From Myxococcales bacterium (GTDB lineage Bacteria > Myxococcota_A > Polyangia > Nannocystales > Nannocystaceae): a stretch of 64,000 nt of DNA. The translations under genes were made by a program, and so were the position numbers. The stretch covers positions 1 through 64,000 of the forward strand of contig JACKDV010000001.1 of NCBI GenBank assembly GCA_020633315.1. The letters run 5' to 3'. Shown here in pieces: positions 17,453 to 24,835 of the stretch (positions are counted from its first letter, which is position 1; each line of letters begins with the position of its first letter). Under the pieces are notes generated by a model. That model ran no database searches. It was given only the letters and a program-made list of their open reading frames with translations, and had not been told where the DNA came from.

Positions 17453-18547
17453 ATGGATACCAGCACGAACACCACCCACTATCAGCAACGCGTCGATGCG
17501 CTGCGCCTGCGCTATGAGGCCGATGCCTTCGATGGAGGCCGCATCGTGGCCATCCTCGCCGAAGCACGACGTCTGTGTGGAGACGATGTGCTCCTCACGC
17601 ACTGTCACTTCGGGCCGATGCAGATCGAGCTGACGGGCCCGAGCGAGGCGATCGAGGGGCTGCGGCTCGCCGTCGAGCGCGGGTCGGCGCCCACCATCGC
17701 CACCGGGCTGGGGTCCGTGGAGCTCGAGCGCAGCCGCGGCCTCCGAGCGCAGCAGAGGCAGGGGCATCGAGTGCTCCTGGTCGACGCCGACGCGTCGCGG
17801 GCCCGCGACTGGGTGAAGATCCTGCGTCCCGCCGAGATCGAGGCAGTCGTGGTCTCGCGGCTCCGCGATGCCCAGGCGTTGCTCCGGGTCCCCGCCCTCC
17901 ACCTCGACGCCATCGTCCTGCGCCATCGCCTCGCCGACGGCTCGGGGCAGGAGCTCCTCGAGGCGTTTCCCCTCGCCGAGCGTCGGTGCAGCGTGCTGGT
18001 CGTGGACGAGCAGGCCGATGCCGCGCGGTCCGAGGCGTATCGCGCCCTGGGGGTCTACCGCTACGTGGACGAGCTGGTGGGGAAGATGGAGATCATCGGC
18101 TTCGTGCACAGCACCGTCTGTGACAGCCTGGCCTGGCGTCGCGTGGCTCGTCGTCGTGTCCCGCCGCAGGGCGTGCCCCCACGGGTGTACCTCGATCCCT
18201 CGCACGCCGCGGACCGCCTCGCCCACGTCTACGGGCTCGGCTCGATCGAGCGCGAGGTGGCCTACTGGGTCCTCATGGGGTACCGCGACATCGACATCGC
18301 GCGTCGTCTGGGTCGCAGCGAGCGCACGGCCAAGCGCCACGTGGGGCGGATCCTCGAGAAGGCCGAGATCCAGAACCGAGCCAGCCTCTGGGCGGTGCTG
18401 TATCACGAGTCCGAGGGGAGCGCTCCCGAGCGCAGCCGGGATGGCGAGCTGTTGACCGAGCCCGCCTCGACCTCCACCCACCCCTCCGGAGCGCCCCACA
18501 GCCCCGCGCCCGAGCCGGGCCCGCGCTCCCCTGGTTTCCCCGTCTAG
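17453..18547 (+). CDS. LuxR-type regulator with degenerate receiver (pseudo-receiver) domain
   Basis: The ATG at 17453 gives 364 aa; an in-frame ATG at 17390 would start inside the upstream palindrome. Residues about 1-100 are a helical/beta region without a recognised motif. Residues 104-215 read like a response-regulator receiver (HRVLLVDADASRARDW, DAIVLRHRLADGSGQELL), but the phosphoacceptor Asp position is Arg157 and the usual switch Lys is replaced by Asp about 206. Phosphorylation is thus unlikely. The LuxR/NarL helix-turn-helix spans about 262-312 (SIEREVAYWVLMGYRDIDIARRLGRSERTAKRHVGRIL). The C-terminus is Ser/Pro-rich. Its position between radical SAM operons suggests it regulates the island. 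Confidence 0.75.
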   Translation: MDTSTNTTHYQQRVDALRLRYEADAFDGGRIVAILAEARRLCGDDVLLTHCHFGPMQIELTGPSEAIEGLRLAVERGSAPTIATGLGSVELERSRGLRAQQRQGHRVLLVDADASRARDWVKILRPAEIEAVVVSRLRDAQALLRVPALHLDAIVLRHRLADGSGQELLEAFPLAERRCSVLVVDEQADAARSEAYRALGVYRYVDELVGKMEIIGFVHSTVCDSLAWRRVARRRVPPQGVPPRVYLDPSHAADRLAHVYGLGSIEREVAYWVLMGYRDIDIARRLGRSERTAKRHVGRILEKAEIQNRASLWAVLYHESEGSAPERSRDGELLTEPASTSTHPSGAPHSPAPEPGPRSPGFPV

Positions 18548-18577
18548 CTAGCTGCTGCCGATGGATGGATGGATCGT

Positions 18578-18636
18578 CGGTCCTACGGTGAGGGAGCGTG
18601 CCCTATCTATTTCCGCGCTCGCTCACCGTGGGACCG
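18578..18636. terminator. 21-bp stem hairpin at convergent gene ends
   Basis: 18578-18598 pairs with 18616-18636: 19 Watson-Crick pairs, one G:T and one mismatch, with a 17-base loop. It spans the stop of the minus-strand radical SAM gene (18623) and lies 30 bp after the plus-strand regulator gene, so it fits a bidirectional terminator. There is no T-run on either side. Confidence 0.6.
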
Positions 18637-19684
18637 GCCGTAGCTCCTCCCAGCCGTAGCGTCGCAGGTAGTTGCCCCACACGCCCGCGCACACCTCGTC
18701 ATAGCGGCACTGGGCACACTCCGCTCGCTTGCGGCGCTGGTCGTCGTCGAGGTCGGCGCGGCGGATCTGCACCAGCTCGCCGTCCTGGCCCGCCCGGCGA
18801 TCGTCCAGGAGCTCCGGCGGGAGCAGCCCACGGGAGTCCTGCGGCTCGAAGTGGACGTAGTCCTCCACGTAGCCGCGGTTGAAGTCGGGCAGGCGCGTGG
18901 TGGTGCACAGCGGGATGTCGACGAAGAACGCCATCACCGGGTCCTCGTCTTCGCGGGCGACGGCGATGAATTCTTCGGCCTGCTCGGCGATCTCGGCGTA
19001 GCGGGGGAACAGGCGCTCGAAGTGGGTGTTGGCGCGGCCGTTGGCCTGCATCACGTTGAACACCACCTGATCGACGCCGCGGGCCCGCAGGAAGCGGTAG
19101 ATCGGCAGCAGGTGGGGCAGGTTGCGCTTGGTGACCACCGTGCTGGTGTGCAGCGCCACCCCGTAGGGCTTGAGCCGCGCGATCATCTCGATGCCCGCCA
19201 CCGTCTGCTCGAAGCTCCCCGGTGTGCGGGTGAGGCCCTCGTGCAGGCGCTTGTCGTGCCCGTGGATGCTCACGTAGAACTTGTTCATCCCCAGCGCCAC
19301 GAGCCGCTTGGCGTACAGCCCGTGGCTCAGCGCGCGGCCGTTGGTCATCATCGAGATCCACCGAGCGCCGCGCTCCTTGGCCATCTTCACCCACAGGTGG
19401 AGCCGCTTGTTGGTGGTGGGCTCGCCCGAGGTGAAGCACACCTCCTCGTACTGATCGTGCTGCGAGAGGATCCACTGCACCGTCTGGTCGGTGGTCGCGG
19501 AGTTGGTCACATAGCGCCCCTCGCGATCCTCCTCCATGCAGAAGATGCAGTTGTTGTTGCAGACCGCGCCCGTGAGGATGTGGACCCGGGGTCGGCGCTG
19601 CTCGATGCGTCGCTCGACCGGCTCCGTCGTCGCGCGAGCGAGCGAGCCGCCCTGGGTCTCGGCACCCTCGATGAGATCGCTCAT
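18623..19684 (-). CDS. Radical SAM protein C, last gene of the hxsD-hxsB operon
   Basis: The ATG at 19684 overlaps the stop of hxsB (ATGA). The 353-aa protein has C42xxxC46xxC49 (CNNNCIFC) after a 40-residue N-terminal extension, SGEP at 86-89, and a full barrel (ISMMTNGRAL, FYVSIHGHD, LHTSTVVTKRNL). The C-terminus holds C323xxC326xxxxxC332xG ... NYLRRYGWEELRPV, the same tail as radical SAM proteins A and B. In Hxs systems the partner of HxsB at this position is HxsC. This protein's cluster motif and tail do not look like the HxsC I know, so it is probably a different radical SAM enzyme in that place. Confidence 0.83.
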   Translation of the reverse strand: MSDLIEGAETQGGSLARATTEPVERRIEQRRPRVHILTGAVCNNNCIFCMEEDREGRYVTNSATTDQTVQWILSQHDQYEEVCFTSGEPTTNKRLHLWVKMAKERGARWISMMTNGRALSHGLYAKRLVALGMNKFYVSIHGHDKRLHEGLTRTPGSFEQTVAGIEMIARLKPYGVALHTSTVVTKRNLPHLLPIYRFLRARGVDQVVFNVMQANGRANTHFERLFPRYAEIAEQAEEFIAVAREDEDPVMAFFVDIPLCTTTRLPDFNRGYVEDYVHFEPQDSRGLLPPELLDDRRAGQDGELVQIRRADLDDDQRRKRAECAQCRYDEVCAGVWGNYLRRYGWEELRPVPR

Positions 19685-21186
19685 GGCGGGGCTCCGGCCG
19701 GATCCGCTGGCTGGATGAAGTGCTCCCGCGGTCGGATCGTGGTCCAGCGCTCGAAGGTCTGCATGACCTGGGGATCGCCCTCGTCGAGCTTCTCGAACAG
19801 GTAGTCCTGGATGCCCTTGTGGACGGCACACACCGCGTTGTCGCGCATGCGGCCGAAGATGCTGCCCTGGGTCTTGTAGTTGAAGGCCGCGTTGGTGCCG
19901 CAGTACGGCTGGTAGCTGCAGTGGATGCAGTCGGGCTGTGCGTCGAGGTTGGTGGCGATGGCCAGCGCCCGCACCGTGGGGTGCCCGGTGATCTCGCGGT
20001 AGCGCGAGCGCTCCACGTGGCCGATCTCGAAGCTGCGGTCCCCCATCGCGGCCAGCATGCGGCCCTCGTCGCAGGTGTAGATCCGGCCGTCGTAGTCGTA
20101 GGCCAGCGCGCCGATCCCCGCGCCCGCCGGGCTGCGCAGGTCGAGGAAGTTGGGATCGCTGCCGCCGAGGATCTTGGTCAGGAAGATCGCCGCGTAGCGC
20201 TCGAGGATCTCCACGCCCCGGGCATTGAGCTCGAGCATGTAGTCCACCGCGTTGCGGTAGAACTCGAGGTACTCGCCGCGGGGGTACTCCAGCCGTCGAC
20301 GCGTGCGCTCGGCGAAGCCGAAGGGATCGAGCGGGCGCAGGAACAGGCTGCGGCAGCCCAGGCCCACGTAGGTGTCGACGACCTCCTTCCACATGGGCAG
20401 GGTGGCGCGGGTGGTCGTGAGCAGCGCCTCCACGTGATAGAGCGTGGGATCGAGGCCCAGCTCCCGGTAGCGCTCGTTGATCCGCCGCACCCAGTGCACC
20501 GTTCGCTGGTGTGCATCACCCGTGGGGAGCTTGCGCTGGGCGTTGTGGAGCGCCTCGGGGCCGTCCACGCTCGTGCACAGCTGCACGCGGTGGGCGATCA
20601 GCCAGTCCAGGCGCTCCTCGTCGAGCAGCGCGAAGTTCGACACCATCGTGAACTCGAGCTGCTTGCCCACCTCCCGGTTCTTGGCGGTCGCAGTCTCGAC
20701 CACGTGCTGGACCACCTCGTAGTTGACCAGGGGCTCGCCGCCCTGGAACTCGATCGTCACGAAGGGGCTGGTGCTCTGGAGCACGAGGTCCACCGCCCGC
20801 TCGGCCGTCTCCTTGCCCATGTCCGTGTGGACCGCGTCCAGGTTGGCCCGGGACGCGTGGCAGTAGACGCAGGTCTCGTTGCAGCGCAGCGTCACCACGA
20901 ACATGTGCAGGTTGGGGCCCGCGTGCACGAACGACTTGCGGGCCCGGATGCGGTCGGCCGCCTCCGGCACCCGGTAGCCGTCGCGCATGAAGTTGGCCTC
21001 GTCGAGGCGCCGATGCAGCTCCGAGCCCGGCGCGACCTCGCCGCGCGCGTAGGCCTGGAAGTCCTCCTGCGACAGCAGCAGCCAGCGCCCCTCGAGGTTG
21101 GTCACCAGCACCTTGTCGCGGACGGGCCGGAAGCGAAACAGCGCCTGGGTGCCGGCTCGCGGCCGGAGCTGCGCCATCGGGATCAC
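19681..21186 (-). CDS. hxsB: HxsB-type radical SAM maturase (His-Xaa-Ser system)
   Basis: The GTG at 21186 overlaps the hxsD stop (GTGA); an ATG three codons in is the alternative. The 501-aa length and text fit HxsB: an N-terminal FRFRPVRDKVLVTNLEGRW region, C102xxxC106xxC109 in LRCNETCVYCHASR, FQGGEP at 147-152, ICTS-like QLCTSVDGPEALH, LRPLDPFGFA, and YDYDGRIYTCDEGRML with C372. The SPASM-type C-terminus has C420xxC423xxxxxC429 and C453, but the residues after C429 (GTNAAF) lack the next expected cysteine. HxsB proteins are radical SAM enzymes thought to mature His-Xaa-Ser-rich substrates. No HxsA is found here. Confidence 0.88.
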   Translation of the reverse strand: MIPMAQLRPRAGTQALFRFRPVRDKVLVTNLEGRWLLLSQEDFQAYARGEVAPGSELHRRLDEANFMRDGYRVPEAADRIRARKSFVHAGPNLHMFVVTLRCNETCVYCHASRANLDAVHTDMGKETAERAVDLVLQSTSPFVTIEFQGGEPLVNYEVVQHVVETATAKNREVGKQLEFTMVSNFALLDEERLDWLIAHRVQLCTSVDGPEALHNAQRKLPTGDAHQRTVHWVRRINERYRELGLDPTLYHVEALLTTTRATLPMWKEVVDTYVGLGCRSLFLRPLDPFGFAERTRRRLEYPRGEYLEFYRNAVDYMLELNARGVEILERYAAIFLTKILGGSDPNFLDLRSPAGAGIGALAYDYDGRIYTCDEGRMLAAMGDRSFEIGHVERSRYREITGHPTVRALAIATNLDAQPDCIHCSYQPYCGTNAAFNYKTQGSIFGRMRDNAVCAVHKGIQDYLFEKLDEGDPQVMQTFERWTTIRPREHFIQPADPAGAPP

Positions 21187-21689
21187 GCCGGATCCTCCGC
21201 GTCCGGGGGGGGCTCGGCCTGGCCCTTGGACTCCAGCGCCGTCTTGCCATGGCGCTCCTCCCAGCTCTGCGCGATGCCCAGCGGATCGTCCAGCGCCTCG
21301 TCGGTGAAGTCGAAGTCCGCCAGATCCGCGAGAGAGGGGGCACCCATTGCCCCCGCCATCGCCTGCATGGTCACCGTCTCCACCACCACGCGGTTGTCCT
21401 GGGTGAGCTGGTGGCGGAATGCGCAGGCCAGTAGCTCGTTGGCCAGCTCGCCCACCAGGGAGCGCAGGTCCTGGGGGGAGACCGGGAGCTGCTTGGGCAT
21501 CACCGTGATGCGGATCCGATCGTCGGACGGCCGGTCCAGCAGCACATAGGCCCGGTCGATGAGGACGTAGCTCGCGGCGTAGACCGCAGGCAGGGGGTAG
21601 AGCGTGGCGTCGAGCGAGACCGAGGCCGAGCCCTCGCGCTCGTCGACCTCCGCCAGTCCTTCGGGAACGTCGGTCAGCGGGGTGCTCAT
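21183..21689 (-). CDS. hxsD: HxsD-like partner protein with C-terminal extension
   Basis: The ATG at 21689 is preferred to the longer frame starting at 21785. The 168-aa protein has the HxsD core at about 20-110: a strand-rich start (SASVSLDATLYPLPAVYAAS), YVLIDRAYVLL, an IRITVMPK strand and the helix LVGELANELLACAFRHQL, which matches the conserved NELL...R helix of the family. HxsD is a small protein that always accompanies HxsB and HxsC and is probably a recognition or scaffold partner. Residues 111-168 form an acidic tail (FDFTDEALDDPLGIAQSWEERHG) beyond the usual family length. It overlaps hxsB by four bases. Confidence 0.75.
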   Translation of the reverse strand: MSTPLTDVPEGLAEVDEREGSASVSLDATLYPLPAVYAASYVLIDRAYVLLDRPSDDRIRITVMPKQLPVSPQDLRSLVGELANELLACAFRHQLTQDNRVVVETVTMQAMAGAMGAPSLADLADFDFTDEALDDPLGIAQSWEERHGKTALESKGQAEPPPDAEDPA

Positions 21690-21718
21690 GGGGCTTCCGG
21701 TCCGGATCTCACGCAACG

Positions 21719-23566
21719 TCAGGCTAACAGCTCGGGGGAGGGGGCAAAAGCCGGGACGCCGGCCACCGCGAGGTGCAGCAGCCATTGATTGCTGCGCCCC
21801 GGGGTGACCGGGCGGGCGAGCAGGGGGAGGGTTCGTAGCCCTCGGACCCGAGCGATCGCGCGAGCGGCGTCATCGAGCCCATCGTTGCGGTGGTGCTCGC
21901 GGCGGGCGCTCGATCCTTCGGCCCGGTGTGCCTGGGCTCGGCCTCGGGCCAGGCCGAAGAGCACGTTGTCCACCACGAGCAGCGTGCCGCCCGGCGGCAG
22001 GCGGGCCGCCGCCGCCTCGAGCGTGGCCACGGGATCGGGGAGGTGGTTCCAGCTTCGGAGCACCAGCACGTGGTCGAGCCGAGTGCCCTCGTCCTGTGCC
22101 AGCCATTGCTCGGCCGTCGCCGCGTGCAGGTGGGCCCATGGGGCACGGGACTGGAGCCTCGTGATCGCCTCGGGATCGGGGTCGACGCCGTGGTAGTCGA
22201 TGAGACCCGCCTTCGCTCCCCGTGCGAGCACGTCGAGGTAGGGGGCCTCGCCGCAGCCGAGATCGAGCACCGTCCCGCGGAGCCCCTCGAGGATTGCGCG
22301 GACCTCGGCATCGTCGCGAGTGAAGCGATCCTCGAACGAGGGCTCCCAAAGGCCCGTGCATCCCTCCTCGTGGGGGCAGCCCGCACAGGCTCCTGCCCGC
22401 TGGAGCGGCACCAGGTCGCGGGCGAAGTCATCGGGGGCCGGCTTGCTCGAGGCATCGAGGTAGACCTGACCTCGTTCGAGCTTGGCCTGCTGGATCTCCA
22501 CGTCCGAGACGTCACGGGTCTCGGCGCGATAGACCGCGATTCGTCCTCGATGGCGGACGAGGAGGTCCCGGCCCCGGTCCCAGGGCGTGGGTCCATCGGA
22601 GCGGAGCGGGCAATCGTCATCCTCCACGTTGGTCGCCAGCACCCGCTCCAGCGAGTAGTTGAACGCGTTGGCCCGTGTGCCCGTGCGCACGGGTCGGAGC
22701 TCGCCGTGGCCATGACGCTCTGCGTACACTCGGAACAGCCCGGGGCACGGGCCCGCGAGCGCGCAGCCCTGGCACGGCTCTGGCTGGCACTTGTTGAGAT
22801 CGTCGACCGGAAAGAAGTCTGGCTCGCCCACCTCGATCATCGTTCGGAACCCGTGGGTGCGCAGGTCGTCGAAGCGAGACTCGAGCCCTGGGAGCAGGCA
22901 CAGCGGGAGCCCGCCGTGGAGCATGGTCTGGCCCGGGTTGTGGGCGAGGCCGTGCTCGATGGCCTCCCGCACCCGCTTCGCCACGTGGGATACCCGGGGT
23001 ACGAGCTGGAGCAGGTGACGGGCCCCTCCCTTGGGCTCCACCATCGAGAGCTTCAGCTTCCAGCGGGGGAACGGTCGGAGGCGGTCCACCAGCTCGATCA
23101 GGTGCTCGACATTCGCGCGCGTGACCACGCAGTTGATCGTCAGATCGACCTCGTCGGCGTGGGGATGCAGGTTCTCCACTGCGGCCATCGCGGGGCCAAA
23201 GGCGCCTTCCGTGCGGACGCAGCGGTCGTGGACGGTTGCCGACCCACCGTGCAGCGACAAGTAGACGTAGCGCAGTCGATGCGACAGCAAGCGATCCACC
23301 AGGGCGGGGTAGGCCAGGCGCAGACCATTGGTCACGAGCCCCAGGTCCATTCCCAGTGAGGCGGATAGCCTCGCCCAGTGCAGCAGCTCGGGGCGGATCG
23401 TGGGCTCGCCCCCGGAGAGCACGGCCATCGTGTGGCCGAGAGCCGCCGCCCGCCGGATCTTGGCGTCGATCTCGGCGGTCGGCCCCTGCACATGTCGATC
23501 GTCCTGGGTGTGGCAGAACGCGCAGTGCTCGTTGCACGCGTAGCCGACCTTGATGAGCGCCTTCAC
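21719..23566 (-). CDS. Radical SAM - SAM-dependent methyltransferase fusion protein
   Basis: No ATG fits. The GTG at 23566 puts the cluster motif C11xxxC15xxC18 (CNEHCAFC) near the N-terminus, as in proteins A and B, giving 615 aa. The open frame continues far upstream, but that part is repeat DNA with atypical codons. GGEP lies at 52-55. A first auxiliary motif is C265xxC268xxxxxC274xG ... YAERHGHGELRPV; a second is C394xxC397xxxxxC403xG. From 431 a class I methyltransferase begins: motif I GTVLDLGCGE, HGVDPDPEAI with the acidic ribose ligand, and a late LPPGGTLLVVD. A single protein could therefore do radical and ordinary methyl transfer on one substrate. It heads the hxs operon, 29 bp before hxsD. 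Confidence 0.83.
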   Translation of the reverse strand: MKALIKVGYACNEHCAFCHTQDDRHVQGPTAEIDAKIRRAAALGHTMAVLSGGEPTIRPELLHWARLSASLGMDLGLVTNGLRLAYPALVDRLLSHRLRYVYLSLHGGSATVHDRCVRTEGAFGPAMAAVENLHPHADEVDLTINCVVTRANVEHLIELVDRLRPFPRWKLKLSMVEPKGGARHLLQLVPRVSHVAKRVREAIEHGLAHNPGQTMLHGGLPLCLLPGLESRFDDLRTHGFRTMIEVGEPDFFPVDDLNKCQPEPCQGCALAGPCPGLFRVYAERHGHGELRPVRTGTRANAFNYSLERVLATNVEDDDCPLRSDGPTPWDRGRDLLVRHRGRIAVYRAETRDVSDVEIQQAKLERGQVYLDASSKPAPDDFARDLVPLQRAGACAGCPHEEGCTGLWEPSFEDRFTRDDAEVRAILEGLRGTVLDLGCGEAPYLDVLARGAKAGLIDYHGVDPDPEAITRLQSRAPWAHLHAATAEQWLAQDEGTRLDHVLVLRSWNHLPDPVATLEAAAARLPPGGTLLVVDNVLFGLARGRAQAHRAEGSSARREHHRNDGLDDAARAIARVRGLRTLPLLARPVTPGRSNQWLLHLAVAGVPAFAPSPELLA

Positions 23567-23752
23567 CAGCCCATCGAGGATAACCGGGGGGAAGGTCCGG
23601 GGCTCGCGGAGTGAATGCGGGGTCAACGCCGTCGATCCGGGTGGCTCATCTGCTCCTGTGAGGCCTGGAATCAACCGGAAGGAGAGGATTGCGAGGCTGC
23701 CGCGCTCTGGACACGCTCCCGAAGGGGGCGGGTGGACCGCAAGCGGAGAAAG

Positions 23753-24081
23753 GGACTCTCGTGAGGGTCTCGGTGGACCGCGGCCGGTGGCATGGGCTCC
23801 CGGAGGGCCTCGCGGACCAGAAAGGGGAAATGAGGGCTTCCGTGAGGCCTCGACGGACCGAAGACAGCATGGGGCTCCCGGAAGGTCTCGACGGACCGAA
23901 GACGGATGCGAGAGGGCTTCCGTGAGGTCTCGGTGGGCCGAAGATGGGATGCGAGAGGCCTCCCGTGAGGCCTTGGTAGACCGCGGACGGTGGCGTGGGG
24001 CTCCCGGAAGGCCTCGACGGCCCGAATACGGATGCGAGATGGCTCCCGTAAGGCTTCGGCCGACCGCCGACGGTGTCGTGG
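23753..24081. repeat. Degenerate ~41-bp tandem repeat array between divergent operons
   Basis: About eight units of 38-43 bp share the core GGCTCCCGGAAGGCCTCG, followed by a (A/G)(C/T)GGACCG segment. Units starting at 23872 and 23998 are nearly identical and exactly 126 bp apart, which shows a higher-order three-unit period. Degenerate copies flank the array on both sides (from about 23702 and to about 24110). Unit lengths vary and are not all multiples of three, and A/T is frequent at third positions in every open frame, unlike the neighbouring genes. The array is probably non-coding. It fills most of the 630-bp spacer 23567-24196, where the promoters of both operons must lie. Confidence 0.7.
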
Positions 24082-24196
24082 GGCTTCGGAGAGGCCTCGT
24101 AGGCCTCTCCAGAGCGGGAGGGCGACATGGGCCTCCCCAGAGGCACCCGCTCGAGCTCGACCTGGAGTCGTAGCCTCGGCTTGCGCTACGAATGGG

Positions 24197-24835
24197 ATGT
24201 CGATGGCCTCCGCAACAAGCGCTTCCGAGCTCGCGCACATTCTGGCCGTTGCGGTTCACGGGCCTACGGCCGCCTGCCATGAGCTGCACACGGAGCGGCC
24301 AGGAAGCTTCGGCGAGATCTCCAGGGCAATTTCGGGGGCGCGAGACCGAGGTCGCCGGGTGTTCGTGGGCACCTGGCTCACCCGGTCGACCTGCCGCTCG
24401 CTCGTGCAGATGGTGGACTGGCTGGTCGGCACATCGGTCGTGGGGTGGACGGTCGTCTGGCCACGAGTCGCGGCGACGGGGCTCGTGCGGGCCTCGCGAA
24501 CGGTGCCTCGCCTGGGAATCGCGGCCCCCCACGCGCTTCGTGCGGTACAGCGGGCCCAGCAGCGCGGGCTGGCGGTCGCCGTGGTCGGCATCCCCTCGTG
24601 CGTGCTGGGGCCGTTCGCCGCGCTGCGGATCCCCGGGCCGCGTGCCGGGACCCCCGCGCCCCCTTGCGCGGAGTGTCCCGCCCGCGACGATTGTGCAGCG
24701 CTCGATCCCTGGTACCTCGATCGCTTCGGGCCCGGAGAGCTGCACCCAGTGCCACCGGTTCCTCGCAACCCTCGAGCCCCGTGGATCGTCTCCGGGCTCG
24801 AGGCGGCCGCACGCGCAGTGGATGAAGGGCAGTGA
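24197..24835 (+). CDS. Half-length radical-SAM-like protein lacking the CxxxCxxC motif
   Basis: The ATG at 24197 (or 24203) gives about 212 aa. The text from residue 12 matches the second half of a radical SAM barrel: ILAVAVHGPTAACHELHTERPGSF, then RRVFVGTWLTRSTCRSLVQMVDW and VGWTVVWPRVA. The C-terminus has C157xxC160xxxxxC166, YLDRFGPGELHPV, the same tail as the full radical SAM proteins of this island. There is no N-terminal cluster motif and no GGEP, and none appears in other frames upstream, where the repeat array lies. It may be a radical SAM remnant recruited as a partner. Its stop overlaps the GTG of the next gene (GTGA), so the two are translationally coupled. Confidence 0.7.
   Translation: MSMASATSASELAHILAVAVHGPTAACHELHTERPGSFGEISRAISGARDRGRRVFVGTWLTRSTCRSLVQMVDWLVGTSVVGWTVVWPRVAATGLVRASRTVPRLGIAAPHALRAVQRAQQRGLAVAVVGIPSCVLGPFAALRIPGPRAGTPAPPCAECPARDDCAALDPWYLDRFGPGELHPVPPVPRNPRAPWIVSGLEAAARAVDEGQ

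Noticed and set aside
18623..19684. Calling the last hxs-operon gene hxsC
   Set aside because: Position fits, but its CNNNCIFC motif region and C-terminal CxxCx5C tail resemble the other radical SAM proteins of this island more than HxsC.
23753..24081. CRISPR array
   Set aside because: The units are contiguous and diverged with no unique spacers of regular length, and no cas genes are present.
23550..24173. Possible precursor peptide (207 aa, plus strand) or HxsA-like protein in the repeat array
   Set aside because: Repeats are not all multiples of three, the third-codon-position G/C is well below the neighbouring genes, and no His-Xaa-Ser repeat or signal appears in any frame.
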